From the NCBI RefSeq assembly GCF_000758725.1, contig NZ_CP009428.1:1612001-1676000 (forward strand): a stretch of DNA of 64,000 nucleotides. Reading direction: 5' to 3'. The position numbers and the translations under genes are program-made. Below are positions 25,829 to 34,661 of this stretch, one piece after another. The stretch is from Paenibacillus odorifer. GTDB taxonomy: Bacteria > Bacillota > Bacilli > Paenibacillales > Paenibacillaceae. The notes below the pieces were generated by a model. The model was not told the DNA's origin. It saw nothing but the letters and a program-made list of their open reading frames with translations, and made no database searches. Numbering within the stretch: position 1 is the stretch's first letter; each line of letters opens with the position of its first letter.

Positions 25829-26694
25829 GTGTAGCCACATACGGAAGATTAAAGAGCAAAAAACGTAATAATCAATGGATGAACCTGATCTCGTTTGTCG
25901 TTGTCATTTTTTTTACTATACTCGTGCTCTTTCCAATCTGGTGGATATTTCGCACGTCGCTCATGTCGAATGCCGAGATATACAAATATCCGCCTTCACT
26001 GCTGCCAGGAAGTTGGTTGTTTTCAAACTATGCAGAAACGCTAGAGATTTTTAAGTTTTGGAAATATTTATGGAACACCATGATTATTATTGTACCCGCT
26101 TGTTTGGCAGGAACCTTTACAGCGACCTTATGCGGTTATGCTTTTGCAAGACTGCGTTTTCGGGGCAAAAAATTGATTTGGGCGCTTTGTGTCGGTTCGA
26201 TGCTTCTACCTGCCATGGTTACTCTTATTCCACTATATATTGGGTGGACGAGAGGCTTAGGAATCCATGACAGCTATCTGCCGTTGATTTTGCCTTATTT
26301 CTGTGGTGGTGGCGCTTTTAATATCTTTTTGATTAGGCAGTTTATCATGTCTATTCCGAGAGAGCTTGATCAAGCAGCAACGATCGATGGTGCTGGATAT
26401 TACCGCATTTTGTTCAGCATTATTATGCCGGCCATTAAATCTGCAATGATCGTTGTGGCATTATTTATCTTTATCGGTTTATGGAATGATCTACTTCAAC
26501 AGATGATTTACATAAACTCAAGCGATAAGTACACGATAGCCTTGGGACTAACCGCTTTTAGAGGACAACTAAAGCAGGACTGGTCGCTGACGATGGCGGC
26601 TACGTGTATGTCCTTTGCGCCGGGCGTCATTTTTTATCTGATTGGTCAAAAATATTTCGTAGAAGGAATCGTGTTGACAGGACTGAAAAATTAG
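25825..26694 (+). CDS. Sugar ABC transporter permease (MalG-like), 289 aa
   Basis: Second membrane subunit of the same importer, with six helices and the coupling loop ELDQAATIDGAGYYRILFSI. It overlaps the previous gene by 4 bp (ATGA), so the two are translationally coupled. The C-terminal KYFVEGIVLTGLKN is the standard end of this family. A terminator follows at 26743. Confidence 0.9.
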   Translation: MSVATYGRLKSKKRNNQWMNLISFVVVIFFTILVLFPIWWIFRTSLMSNAEIYKYPPSLLPGSWLFSNYAETLEIFKFWKYLWNTMIIIVPACLAGTFTATLCGYAFARLRFRGKKLIWALCVGSMLLPAMVTLIPLYIGWTRGLGIHDSYLPLILPYFCGGGAFNIFLIRQFIMSIPRELDQAATIDGAGYYRILFSIIMPAIKSAMIVVALFIFIGLWNDLLQQMIYINSSDKYTIALGLTAFRGQLKQDWSLTMAATCMSFAPGVIFYLIGQKYFVEGIVLTGLKN

Positions 26695-26742
26695 CTCCAA
26701 TGGCTAAAGATAGCGCACTGTAATCTGCTCTGAAGTGTTAAT

Positions 26743-26805
26743 GGGGGCACCTTTCTGCTAAGGCTTAAGTACAGAGCCTGGCGATATAGGGTGCCCTTTA
26801 TTTGT
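26743..26805 (+). terminator. Terminator of the sugar ABC operon
   Basis: GGGCACC (26745-26751) / GGTGCCC (26790-26796) arms, with an inner AGGCT/AGCCT hairpin, are followed by TTTATTTG. Confidence 0.65.
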
Positions 26806-26975
26806 GCTGTGAAAATATAATTTTAAAGATAAAATCCTTTATGAGATAGAAACAATCCCTTTTGCGGTAGTTGCTAGCCATCCTGTCTTATAGACTTGTT
26901 AATGTAAGGAGTCCCGTAAATCTTTGAACGAGGACTTCGCATATTCAGTCAAAAGAAGGAGAGAAAATCCACATT

Positions 26976-28373
26976 ATGAACACTGTAACACAGATAAACA
27001 ACAGCAAAGACAAGCAGACGCATTTTATTCTCAACGGTAATCTATGGAATATTATGGTCCAGTTATCATGGCCCGCTATCATCGCAATGGTTCTCTATGG
27101 CTTAAATGCGGTTATTGCCGCTGTATTTGTGGGAAGGTTTGTCGGAGAGGAAGCACTGGCTGGGGTTTCGGTAGCTTATCCTTTAACCCAGATCAGCTTG
27201 GGACTGGGCTCCTTGATCGGGGTGGGTGCCGGTTCTGCTTTAAGTTTAGCCCTCGGCAGGCAGGACAAAGAAATGCAGAAGCGTTTGATGGGGAATGTTA
27301 ATTATCTGTCCATCCTTGTAACGCTTGTCTATATGGTGTTAGGTTTATTATTCTCCACACAGCTGGTGCGAATTATGGGAGGAGAAGGGGAAACTCTGGC
27401 TCTTGGAGACAGCTATTTTAGAATTACGGTGATCGGTTCATTTTTCTGGATTTATGGACTGGCTGCCAACATGATTGTGCGTGCCGAAGGGAAAATGAAA
27501 TCGGCAGCCGTGGTAATGGGCATTGGACTGGCAGTTGATGTATTGTCCAATTATATTCTGGTAGCCTGGCTGGATTTTGGAGTAGAGGGTGCTGCCTGGG
27601 CTACAAATATCGGGATGCTGGTCTACACCTTGCTGGGATGGATTTATTTTGGCAAAGGATTTGCCTCATTCCGAACGAATGTCTTTGCAATCTATCGGGA
27701 TGCTGCCACAATCAAATCCATAGTTGGACTGGGAATGTCCTCTTTCATTATGAACTTTATGAATCTGGTACAGGCTGTTGTAGTATTTAATGCACTGTCG
27801 AGATACGGGACTACAGCAGATATTGCATTTTATGGTGTGGTTTTCCGTGTATTCACCTTCCTGTTGACGCCGATATTCGGATTAATGCGCGCCTTGCAGC
27901 CAGTCATCGGCATTAATTTTGGAGCAGAACAGTATGAGCGCGCCATCAAAGCCTATAAAATATTCACACTCGTCTCCATGCTGCTGACTTTGCCTTTCTG
28001 GATAATTTCCATGATCTCGCCGGCTTCCATTCTGGGACTAATGCTGCCGGATCAAATCTTTAAAACCAGCGAAATGTTATATTTCCGGTTGAACATGGCG
28101 GTTCTGCCGTTATTGTCGCTCATTTTTATGGCCATGACCTTTTTCCCTGCGATTAATAAAGGGAAGCCGGCGGCCGTTATCGGCATCACCAGACAACTTG
28201 TTTTTTATGTGCCAGTGATGCTTGTTTTGCCAAGATGGTTAGGCGTCTCCGGAGTATATTGGGGTTCGCTTGTGATTGATTCTGTGGTTGTAGTGTGGAC
28301 GGTAATCCTGGTAACTAAGGAATTCACCCGGCTCAGAGCTAAGTCCAAGCTAGCCAGGACTTACAATATGTGA
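26976..28373 (+). CDS. MATE-family efflux transporter, 465 aa
   Basis: Twelve predicted membrane helices in two similar halves. The N-terminal LWNIMVQLSWPAIIAMVLYG and VGRFVGEEALAGVSVAYPLT are MATE signatures. These are Na+ or H+ coupled exporters of drugs and metabolites. Starts at ATG 26976 with AAGGAGAG about 14 bp upstream, rather long spacing. Monocistronic, with its own terminator. Substrate unknown. Confidence 0.9.
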   Translation: MNTVTQINNSKDKQTHFILNGNLWNIMVQLSWPAIIAMVLYGLNAVIAAVFVGRFVGEEALAGVSVAYPLTQISLGLGSLIGVGAGSALSLALGRQDKEMQKRLMGNVNYLSILVTLVYMVLGLLFSTQLVRIMGGEGETLALGDSYFRITVIGSFFWIYGLAANMIVRAEGKMKSAAVVMGIGLAVDVLSNYILVAWLDFGVEGAAWATNIGMLVYTLLGWIYFGKGFASFRTNVFAIYRDAATIKSIVGLGMSSFIMNFMNLVQAVVVFNALSRYGTTADIAFYGVVFRVFTFLLTPIFGLMRALQPVIGINFGAEQYERAIKAYKIFTLVSMLLTLPFWIISMISPASILGLMLPDQIFKTSEMLYFRLNMAVLPLLSLIFMAMTFFPAINKGKPAAVIGITRQLVFYVPVMLVLPRWLGVSGVYWGSLVIDSVVVVWTVILVTKEFTRLRAKSKLARTYNM

Positions 28374-28431
28374 AGGCAGGATGCTGGAACCTCTGCTTTG
28401 CCTGGATGGACGATTTAATAGATATACCCCG

Positions 28432-28462
28432 AAAGAGCCTTGGAACTATAAGGCTCTTTTTT
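28432..28462 (+). terminator. Terminator of the MATE gene
   Basis: Perfect 8-bp stem AGAGCCTT (28434-28441) / AAGGCTCT (28450-28457) followed by TTTTTT. Confidence 0.85.
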
Positions 28463-28555
28463 GTGCTACTGGTTGACATTATAAACAAAAAGAAAGTATG
28501 ATATTTTAAATCGTAATAATTACGAATAAATATAATTTGGAAGTTGAATTGATTT

Positions 28556-28663
28556 GTGGATAATGAATGGTCACAAGCCGGCTCTATCGTTCCTCACGAG
28601 GACTTCGAACGGCAATTAGCGCAGGTTGAACTGGATTCAGAAAGGATCTTTTGGATTTCTTGA
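28556..28663 (+). other. Short acidic ORF (35 codons) ahead of the AAA+ gene
   Basis: GTG 28556 opens a protein-like frame (MDNEWSQAGSIVPHEDFERQ, then LAQVELDSERIFWIS) ending at 28663, 32 bp before the AAA+ start. It has no clear ribosome binding site. It could be a small partner protein or the remnant of a lost gene. Confidence 0.3.
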
Positions 28664-28695
28664 AAATAACCATTTTAAAGGAGCTTTAATAAATA

Positions 28696-29502
28696 ATGAA
28701 CAAAAGCAGCAACAATCAACGTCTACCCAGAGCAAAAGGGATTGATATGGGTACCTATTATACACCCAAAGAATGTGCCAAAAAGGTTAGACATCTCGTC
28801 CTACCCGATATGAATCGAAAGATTGTCGAAGAATTCATTACGATCTTAGGTATGAGGGGAAGATTTGAAGAACATCAAGTTCCCATTCCCAATAAAGTGG
28901 TTATGTATGGTCCACCGGGCACAGGGAAAACACTTACGGCATTTTATATGGCGCAAATGCTGGAGCTTCCACTTATCCTGGTTAGACTTGATGCAATTAT
29001 TCACAGCCATTTGGGTGAGACTGGAAGTAATATCCGGAAAATATTTGAGTATGCCAAAGCATCTCCTTGTGTTCTTTTCCTGGATGAGTTTGATGCCATT
29101 GCAAGAACACGGGAGAGTAATGACGAGGTTAAAGAAATGGCCCGTGCGGTGAATACACTGCTGCAATGTCTCGATGATTTTGGTGACAATAGCATTTTTG
29201 TAGCAGCAACGAACCTAGAAAATGAACTGGATAGAGCTATTTGGAGAAGGTTTGATACAAAAATGATTTATGCTAACCCGGATGAATCAAGTAGGCTTCA
29301 ATATGTCGAACTGTTAATTAATGACTTTGAAAGTGAAGCTGGGTTGATGGAGGAGGCATGCGAACGTCTTTCCGGTTGCAGTTTTGCTGATATTGAACAA
29401 ATTGTCCTGAAAGCGAAACGTAAGGCGATCATAGAGCATTGTCTGCTAAAACGAGAGCATATTGTTCTATCCTATGAAGAATACAATCCTTCCATAAACT
29501 AA
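28696..29502 (+). CDS. Stand-alone AAA+ ATPase, 268 aa
   Basis: Single classical AAA+ module. Walker A GPPGTGKT is at 72-79, Walker B VLFLDEFDA at about 126-134, sensor 1 AATN, and an arginine finger region in DRAIWRRFDTK. The substrate-binding N-terminal part is short (about 65 residues). ATPases of this build often partner with a subtilisin-like S8 protease or another effector, but none is encoded next to it here. Start ATG 28696 has AAAGGAG upstream. It is followed by a terminator. Function unknown. Confidence 0.8.
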   Translation: MNKSSNNQRLPRAKGIDMGTYYTPKECAKKVRHLVLPDMNRKIVEEFITILGMRGRFEEHQVPIPNKVVMYGPPGTGKTLTAFYMAQMLELPLILVRLDAIIHSHLGETGSNIRKIFEYAKASPCVLFLDEFDAIARTRESNDEVKEMARAVNTLLQCLDDFGDNSIFVAATNLENELDRAIWRRFDTKMIYANPDESSRLQYVELLINDFESEAGLMEEACERLSGCSFADIEQIVLKAKRKAIIEHCLLKREHIVLSYEEYNPSIN

Positions 29503-29552
29503 TTGTGGGCGATTATATATACAGGATATTGTAATTGGAACAATTCAACGAA

Positions 29553-29600
29553 AAAAAAGAACCCCAGCGACGGAATTATTAATCGCTTGGGTTCTTTTTA
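29553..29600. terminator. Bidirectional terminator
   Basis: AAAAGAACCC-AGCGA pairs with TCGCT-GGGTTCTTTT (about 29555-29598), with A-run on the left and T-run on the right, between convergent genes. Confidence 0.85.
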
Positions 29601-29606
29601 AATTCA

Positions 29607-30644
29607 TCAACTGATATTAGGTGTAGAGTCTCTTATGATGAGTTTGGTATAAATATGAGAAACCTGATAGGGTTGCTTCGGATCATGAATTCGGGAAAGT
29701 AGCATTTCGGCTGCTTTGACACCCATCTGATTACTATAAATATGAACAGTAGTGAGATGGGGTTCAACAATGTTTGATTCAGGACCATTATCAAAACCAC
29801 AAATGACGATGTCATTAGGAATGGAAAGCATGTTTTTGAGAGACTTCATAAAGGTAACCGCAATATAATCGTTAGCACACACGAAAGCAGAAGGAAGCTC
29901 ATTGATTTGACTCAGCCTAGTATCTGCCCACTCCGGATTCGAAAAAAATAGTCGATCGTCATCGAGAATACATTGTGAGAGATCAAGCTGGATGCCAGAT
30001 TCTATCAATGCGCGATTAAAGCCCACCCATCTTTCATTAAAGCTCCTACAGTGATTATAGTCCCCGATGAACCCCAGTGATGTGTAACCGCCATCAATTA
30101 ACTTTTTTGTAAGTTGATATGTGCTATGTTCGTTTTCCATGAGAAGTACATCTGCTTGGAATTCAGGGTAGCAGATATCTGCAGAACAGTCGATGAAAAT
30201 AGTTGGAATGCCTAGACTTGTAATTAGCTTACTATATTCCAAATTGAACAACTCAATACAAATAATTCCGTCTACATTGGCGACATCAAAATTATTTGGA
30301 AGAGACAGGGACTCCTGATCAATGTCTCTTATAATGTGCATGGATAAATTATATCCTTCTGCACTGATTCGTTTCTCCATGCCACTGATCAGTTTCGATC
30401 CAAAGTGGGAAGTGTTAGGTAAGTTTTCTGTTAATAAAGCGATATTTCCAGAGTTTCTTGGTTGAACACTCTCGGTATCCATAAAAGCAAATTGTTTATA
30501 TTTTAACTCTATCGCTTTCTTTATAACCTTGTTTCTAGTTTCATCAGGTATACCATTCGTTCCATTTAAGGCTTTGGAAGCTGTATTTCTGGAGATTCCT
30601 AAAGCATCCGCGATGTCTTGTATGGTTACTTTTTCCCTGGCCAT
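29607..30644 (-). CDS. LacI-family regulator of the fructan locus, 345 aa
   Basis: The N-terminal LacI helix-turn-helix (VTIQDIADALGISRNTASKA) is followed by a divergent sensor domain (IALLTENLPNTSHFGSKLIS, DVANVDGIICIELFN, FVCANDYIAVTFMKS, IVICGFDNGPESNIVEPHLT). Starts at ATG 30644 after GAGGTG. It is transcribed away from the fructan transport and degradation genes, so it most likely controls them. The sensor part is less like PurR/CcpA than usual, with few conserved sugar-contact residues visible. Confidence 0.88.
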   Translation of the reverse strand: MAREKVTIQDIADALGISRNTASKALNGTNGIPDETRNKVIKKAIELKYKQFAFMDTESVQPRNSGNIALLTENLPNTSHFGSKLISGMEKRISAEGYNLSMHIIRDIDQESLSLPNNFDVANVDGIICIELFNLEYSKLITSLGIPTIFIDCSADICYPEFQADVLLMENEHSTYQLTKKLIDGGYTSLGFIGDYNHCRSFNERWVGFNRALIESGIQLDLSQCILDDDRLFFSNPEWADTRLSQINELPSAFVCANDYIAVTFMKSLKNMLSIPNDIVICGFDNGPESNIVEPHLTTVHIYSNQMGVKAAEMLLSRIHDPKQPYQVSHIYTKLIIRDSTPNIS

Positions 30645-31076
30645 CTATGTAATTCACCTCTATATTCTTGTTCTTAACCTTCGCCACAAATAGTGTACTA
30701 TTTGGCATGATTCCAACTCTCTTTAATGTATATTAGTTTACTCAAAATAGCAATATGATATTTACAAATGCACAATTTAGTTTACATTTTATCGGCGGAT
30801 AAGTGTGCGAAAAAGGTATTATTCTTTTCATCTTCATGAGAGTATGTTGACTTTAAAGTATATAATCCTATTTAAATTGGCTGTATTTGTAATTATGTAA
30901 AATTATATGCATCATTTATGAACATAATACTTTGTCATATGCACATTAATATTTTTACAAAATGTATTGACGAACGATTAAGTGTTTGGTAAATTGTAAA
31001 AGCAGCAGGACATAAGCCAATTGAAAGCCCTTACTGCATCAAGATATAAACATTGATAAGAACGGAGGTAAAGGCA
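30645..31076 (+). promoter_or_regulatory. Divergent control region of the fructan locus
   Basis: An AT-rich region of about 430 bp without a gene. A SigA-type promoter is readable: TTGACG (30967-30972), a 17-nt spacer, TAAATT (30990-30995). Two identical 9-mers TTAGTTTAC at 30733-30741 and 30777-30785 could be regulator sites. No clear palindrome with central CG was found here. Confidence 0.5.
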
Positions 31077-32030
31077 TTGCAAAACCTAATAGAAGCTGAA
31101 CACAGAACAATGGTGACCAAACATAAGAGCTCCTTACTAGACTATCTAAAGAAGTACTACTTTCTTTATATTTTGCTCGCACCAGCTGTGATCCTGACCC
31201 TGATTTTTAAATACGGTCCTATGTATGGTGCGATTATCGCCTTTAAAGATTTCAGCCCAATCAAAGGGATTATGGGGAGTGAATGGGTAGGCTTGTACAA
31301 CTTCGAGAAATTCCTGTCATCCCCCAACTTCGAAGTTATCTTTATGAATACGCTTAAATTAAGTTTCTTCGGATTAATTCTGAGTTTTCCAATTCCTATC
31401 CTGCTTGCGTTGATGTTAAATCAAATTCGCCGTGCAGGCGTCAAAAAGAACATTCAGTTGTTCTTGTATGCACCTAACTTTATTTCTGTTGTCGTTGTGG
31501 TCGGGATGTTGTTTATCTTCTTGTCCCCAACGGGACCGATTAACCAGTTTTTTACCTGGCTTACAGGTGAACCAATCATGTTCATGTCTCGTCCGGAGTA
31601 CTTCCGTTCGATCTACATTTTGTCCGATATTTGGACCGGAGCCGGTTGGGCATCCATTATTTATGTAGCAGCACTTGCTAATGTCGATCCTGAGTTACAT
31701 AATGCAGCCAATCTTGACGGCGCTAATCTTCTACAAAGAATACGCCATATCGATTTGCCAACCATTCGTCCAATTATGGCTATTGTATTTATCCTTGCAG
31801 CTGGTGGGATTATGTCCATTGGCTTCGAAAAAGCCTATCTCATGCAAACGGCGATGAACTTGCCAACCTCAGAAATCATTCCGACTTACGTTTATAAAAT
31901 TGGTTTGCAGTCGGGCGATTATGCCTATTCAGCCGCAGTAGGATTGTTTAACTCTATCATCAACATCGTCCTGCTCATCACCGTTAACTTTACCGTGAAG
32001 AAACTGAATGAGGGTGAAGGTCTTTACTAA
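31077..32030 (+). CDS. LplB-type ABC transporter permease, about 317 aa
   Basis: Carbohydrate importer membrane subunit. Typical opening FLYILLAPAVILTLIFKYGP, then MYGAIIAFKDFSPIKGIMGS; coupling loop HNAANLDGANLLQRIRHIDL; end SAAVGLFNSIINIVLLITVN. Start chosen at TTG 31077, 7 nt after GGAGGT (31064-31069), rather than TTG 31053, which lies before that ribosome binding site. First gene of the fructan operon, pairing with the next permease and the large lipoprotein at 32991. Confidence 0.9.
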   Translation: MQNLIEAEHRTMVTKHKSSLLDYLKKYYFLYILLAPAVILTLIFKYGPMYGAIIAFKDFSPIKGIMGSEWVGLYNFEKFLSSPNFEVIFMNTLKLSFFGLILSFPIPILLALMLNQIRRAGVKKNIQLFLYAPNFISVVVVVGMLFIFLSPTGPINQFFTWLTGEPIMFMSRPEYFRSIYILSDIWTGAGWASIIYVAALANVDPELHNAANLDGANLLQRIRHIDLPTIRPIMAIVFILAAGGIMSIGFEKAYLMQTAMNLPTSEIIPTYVYKIGLQSGDYAYSAAVGLFNSIINIVLLITVNFTVKKLNEGEGLY

Positions 32031-32047
32031 GAAAGGAGCAACAAGCT

Positions 32048-32929
32048 ATGCCCATTAGACATTCCGGATTAGATCGCTTTATCGTCGTGCTTAACGCGAT
32101 CTTCCTGACACTGGCCGTACTTATCATTGTACTTCCTTTGATTTATGTAGTGATTGCATCTTTTATGGATCCATCAGTTCTGCTCAGTAAAGGATTATCA
32201 TTCAACCTTTCGGATTGGTCATTAGAAGGGTATATAAAAATTCTTTCTAATCCGGCCATGATCCGAGGTTTTGGAAACTCTGTTTTATACTCTGTTTCAT
32301 TTGCTATGCTTACCGTTCTCGTCTCTATCTGTGCAGGATACGCACTGTCTGATGACAGGCTCAAAGGAAAAGGATTCTTCATGACCTTGTTTATTATCAC
32401 CATGTTCTTTGGGGGTGGGCTTATACCAACCTATCTGCTCGTTAAGAATCTTGGTCTGCTTGATACAGTCTGGGCGGTGATTATTCCAGGGGCAGTTAAT
32501 GTATGGAACATCATTCTCTCTAGAACTTTCTTCAAAGGAGTACCGAATGAAATGAAGGAAGCCGCTAATGTAGACGGAGCTTCGGAGATGCGGATCTTCT
32601 TCAGTGTCGTATTACCGCTCTCCAAACCGATTGTTTTCGTGCTCGCTCTTTATGCCTTTGTGGGCCAATGGAATTCCTATTTTGACGCGATGATCTATTT
32701 AGATAATCCTAATCTTCATCCACTGCAGCTCGTGTTGCGTTCCATCTTGATCCAGAATCAGGTAGATCCGGGCATGATCAGCGATCAACTCGCCATGGCG
32801 GAAATGAAACGATTGTCTGAAATCATCAAGTACGCTGCCATCGTTGTTTCCAGTTTGCCACTTATTGTTATGTATCCGTTCTTCCAGAAGTACTTTGAAA
32901 AAGGTGTTATGGTCGGTTCCCTTAAGTAG
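32048..32929 (+). CDS. YtcP-type ABC transporter permease, 293 aa
   Basis: Second membrane subunit, with six helices. LDRFIVVLNAIFLTLAVLII opens it; the coupling loop is MKEAANVDGASEMRIFFSVV; it ends in the family hallmark FFQKYFEKGVMVGSLK. AAAGGAG is upstream of ATG 32048, which comes 17 bp after the first permease. Confidence 0.92.
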   Translation: MPIRHSGLDRFIVVLNAIFLTLAVLIIVLPLIYVVIASFMDPSVLLSKGLSFNLSDWSLEGYIKILSNPAMIRGFGNSVLYSVSFAMLTVLVSICAGYALSDDRLKGKGFFMTLFIITMFFGGGLIPTYLLVKNLGLLDTVWAVIIPGAVNVWNIILSRTFFKGVPNEMKEAANVDGASEMRIFFSVVLPLSKPIVFVLALYAFVGQWNSYFDAMIYLDNPNLHPLQLVLRSILIQNQVDPGMISDQLAMAEMKRLSEIIKYAAIVVSSLPLIVMYPFFQKYFEKGVMVGSLK

Positions 32930-32990
32930 GAAACAGGCTGCACATAGATAAAGATTAATTCATTCATATCTAATTTGGAGGTCATACCCT

Positions 32991-34604
32991 ATGAAAAGAA
33001 TTAAGAAATCAAGAGTATCAACGAAAGTAGCTTCTGCATCTGTACTTGCTTCGTTTATGTTCCTTACTGCATGCGGTGGCGGAGGAGGAGGGGGAAGTGC
33101 GGCTAGTAAAGAACAGGACGCCAGCGGTAAAGTAACTTTGAACTTTATTACGCAAAGCTCTCCACTTGCACCAGTTGATCCAAATGAAAAACTGATTAAT
33201 AAGCGTCTTGAAGAAAAGACGAATGTTCATATTAATTGGAAGAATTTCACGAAAGACGTATTTGTTGAAAAAAGAAACTTGGCTGTGGCAAGCGGTGATC
33301 TTCCTGATGCGATTTTTAATGCGGACTATAGCGACTATGAGCTGCTCAAACTTGCTAAAGACGGTGCCATTATTCCGCTGAATGATCTCATCGAGAACAA
33401 TATGCCCAACTTCAAAAAGGTGCTGGAAGAAGCCCCGGAATACAAGAGTATGATTACGGCACCAGACGGTAATATTTATGCCTTTCCGTGGATCGAAGAG
33501 CTGGGCAATGGCAAGGAAAGAATCCAGGCGGTAGACAGTATGCCTTGGATCAATGTGGAATGGCTTGAGAAGCTGGGCCTTGATATGCCTACGACAACAG
33601 AAGAATTAAAAGAAGTATTAATTGCATTCAAGACAAAAGATCCAAATGGCAACGGTAAGGCTGACGAAATTCCTCTGTCCTTTATTAACAAGCCTGGAGC
33701 AGAAGATCTGGTTTTCCTATTTGCTTCGTTCGGATTGGGTGAGAACCCTGACCATGCGGTTGTGAGCAATGATGGAAAGGTAATATTTACGGCGTCACAA
33801 GATGACTACAAAGAAGCCGTTTCTTTTATTAACGAGCTGTATAAAGAAGGACTCATTGATATTGAAGCCTATACACAGGACTGGAGTACTTACCTTGCAA
33901 AAGGGAAGGATCAGAGATACGGACTTTACTTCTCATGGGATAAAGCCAACATCACTGGAGCAAATGACACTTACGAGGTTATGCCTCCGCTTGCTGGACC
34001 AGATGGTGAAGTTAACGTAACAAGAACGAACGCGCTTGGTTTGGGCAGAGGCAAGATGGTTGTTACTAGCGCCAATAAGAACTTAGAAACGACAGCGAAA
34101 TGGGTTGATCAACTCTACGATCCGATTCAATCTGTACAGAACAACTGGGGAACGTATGGAGACGATAAACAGCAAAATATCTTCGAATTTGATAAAGAAA
34201 AAGAAATGCTGAAACATTTGCCGCTGGAGGGTGCAGCTCCTGTAGAACTACGTGAGAAAACAAGTGTCGGTGGACCATTAGCTATCCTTGATTCCTATTA
34301 TGGCAAATTCACAACCATGCCGGATGATGCTAAAGGCAGAATGGATATTATCAAGAACATCATGGCGCCAAAAATGAAAGCAGAAAACGTAATGCCGAGT
34401 GTATTCCACTCCATTCAAGAGCTTGATCGCCTAACGACAATTGAGACGGATCTTTTTGCCTACGTGCTTAGAATGCGTACTGAATGGTACCAAAACGGTA
34501 AAGTTGAAGCGCAGTGGGATGAATACCTGAAAGAATTGGACCGTCTGGGCTTGCAAGAATGGCTTGAAATTAAACAAGGTGGCTATGACAGAGCAAGCAA
34601 ATAA
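32991..34604 (+). CDS. Oligosaccharide-binding lipoprotein (LipO-like), 537 aa
   Basis: Large extracellular solute-binding protein with lipobox FLTAC (Cys28) followed by a glycine-rich linker. The binding domain shows NADYSDYELLKLAKDGAIIP and PDGNIYAFPWIEELGNGKER. Proteins of this size and type partner with LplB/YtcP permeases. Given the GH32 enzymes downstream, the probable ligand is a fructo-oligosaccharide. GGAGGT lies upstream of ATG 32991. Confidence 0.9.
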   Translation: MKRIKKSRVSTKVASASVLASFMFLTACGGGGGGGSAASKEQDASGKVTLNFITQSSPLAPVDPNEKLINKRLEEKTNVHINWKNFTKDVFVEKRNLAVASGDLPDAIFNADYSDYELLKLAKDGAIIPLNDLIENNMPNFKKVLEEAPEYKSMITAPDGNIYAFPWIEELGNGKERIQAVDSMPWINVEWLEKLGLDMPTTTEELKEVLIAFKTKDPNGNGKADEIPLSFINKPGAEDLVFLFASFGLGENPDHAVVSNDGKVIFTASQDDYKEAVSFINELYKEGLIDIEAYTQDWSTYLAKGKDQRYGLYFSWDKANITGANDTYEVMPPLAGPDGEVNVTRTNALGLGRGKMVVTSANKNLETTAKWVDQLYDPIQSVQNNWGTYGDDKQQNIFEFDKEKEMLKHLPLEGAAPVELREKTSVGGPLAILDSYYGKFTTMPDDAKGRMDIIKNIMAPKMKAENVMPSVFHSIQELDRLTTIETDLFAYVLRMRTEWYQNGKVEAQWDEYLKELDRLGLQEWLEIKQGGYDRASK

Positions 34605-34661
34605 TAAACTATAAATAATATACGGTAAAGACCGTGTTCGGGAGTAAAGGAGAAAACAATA

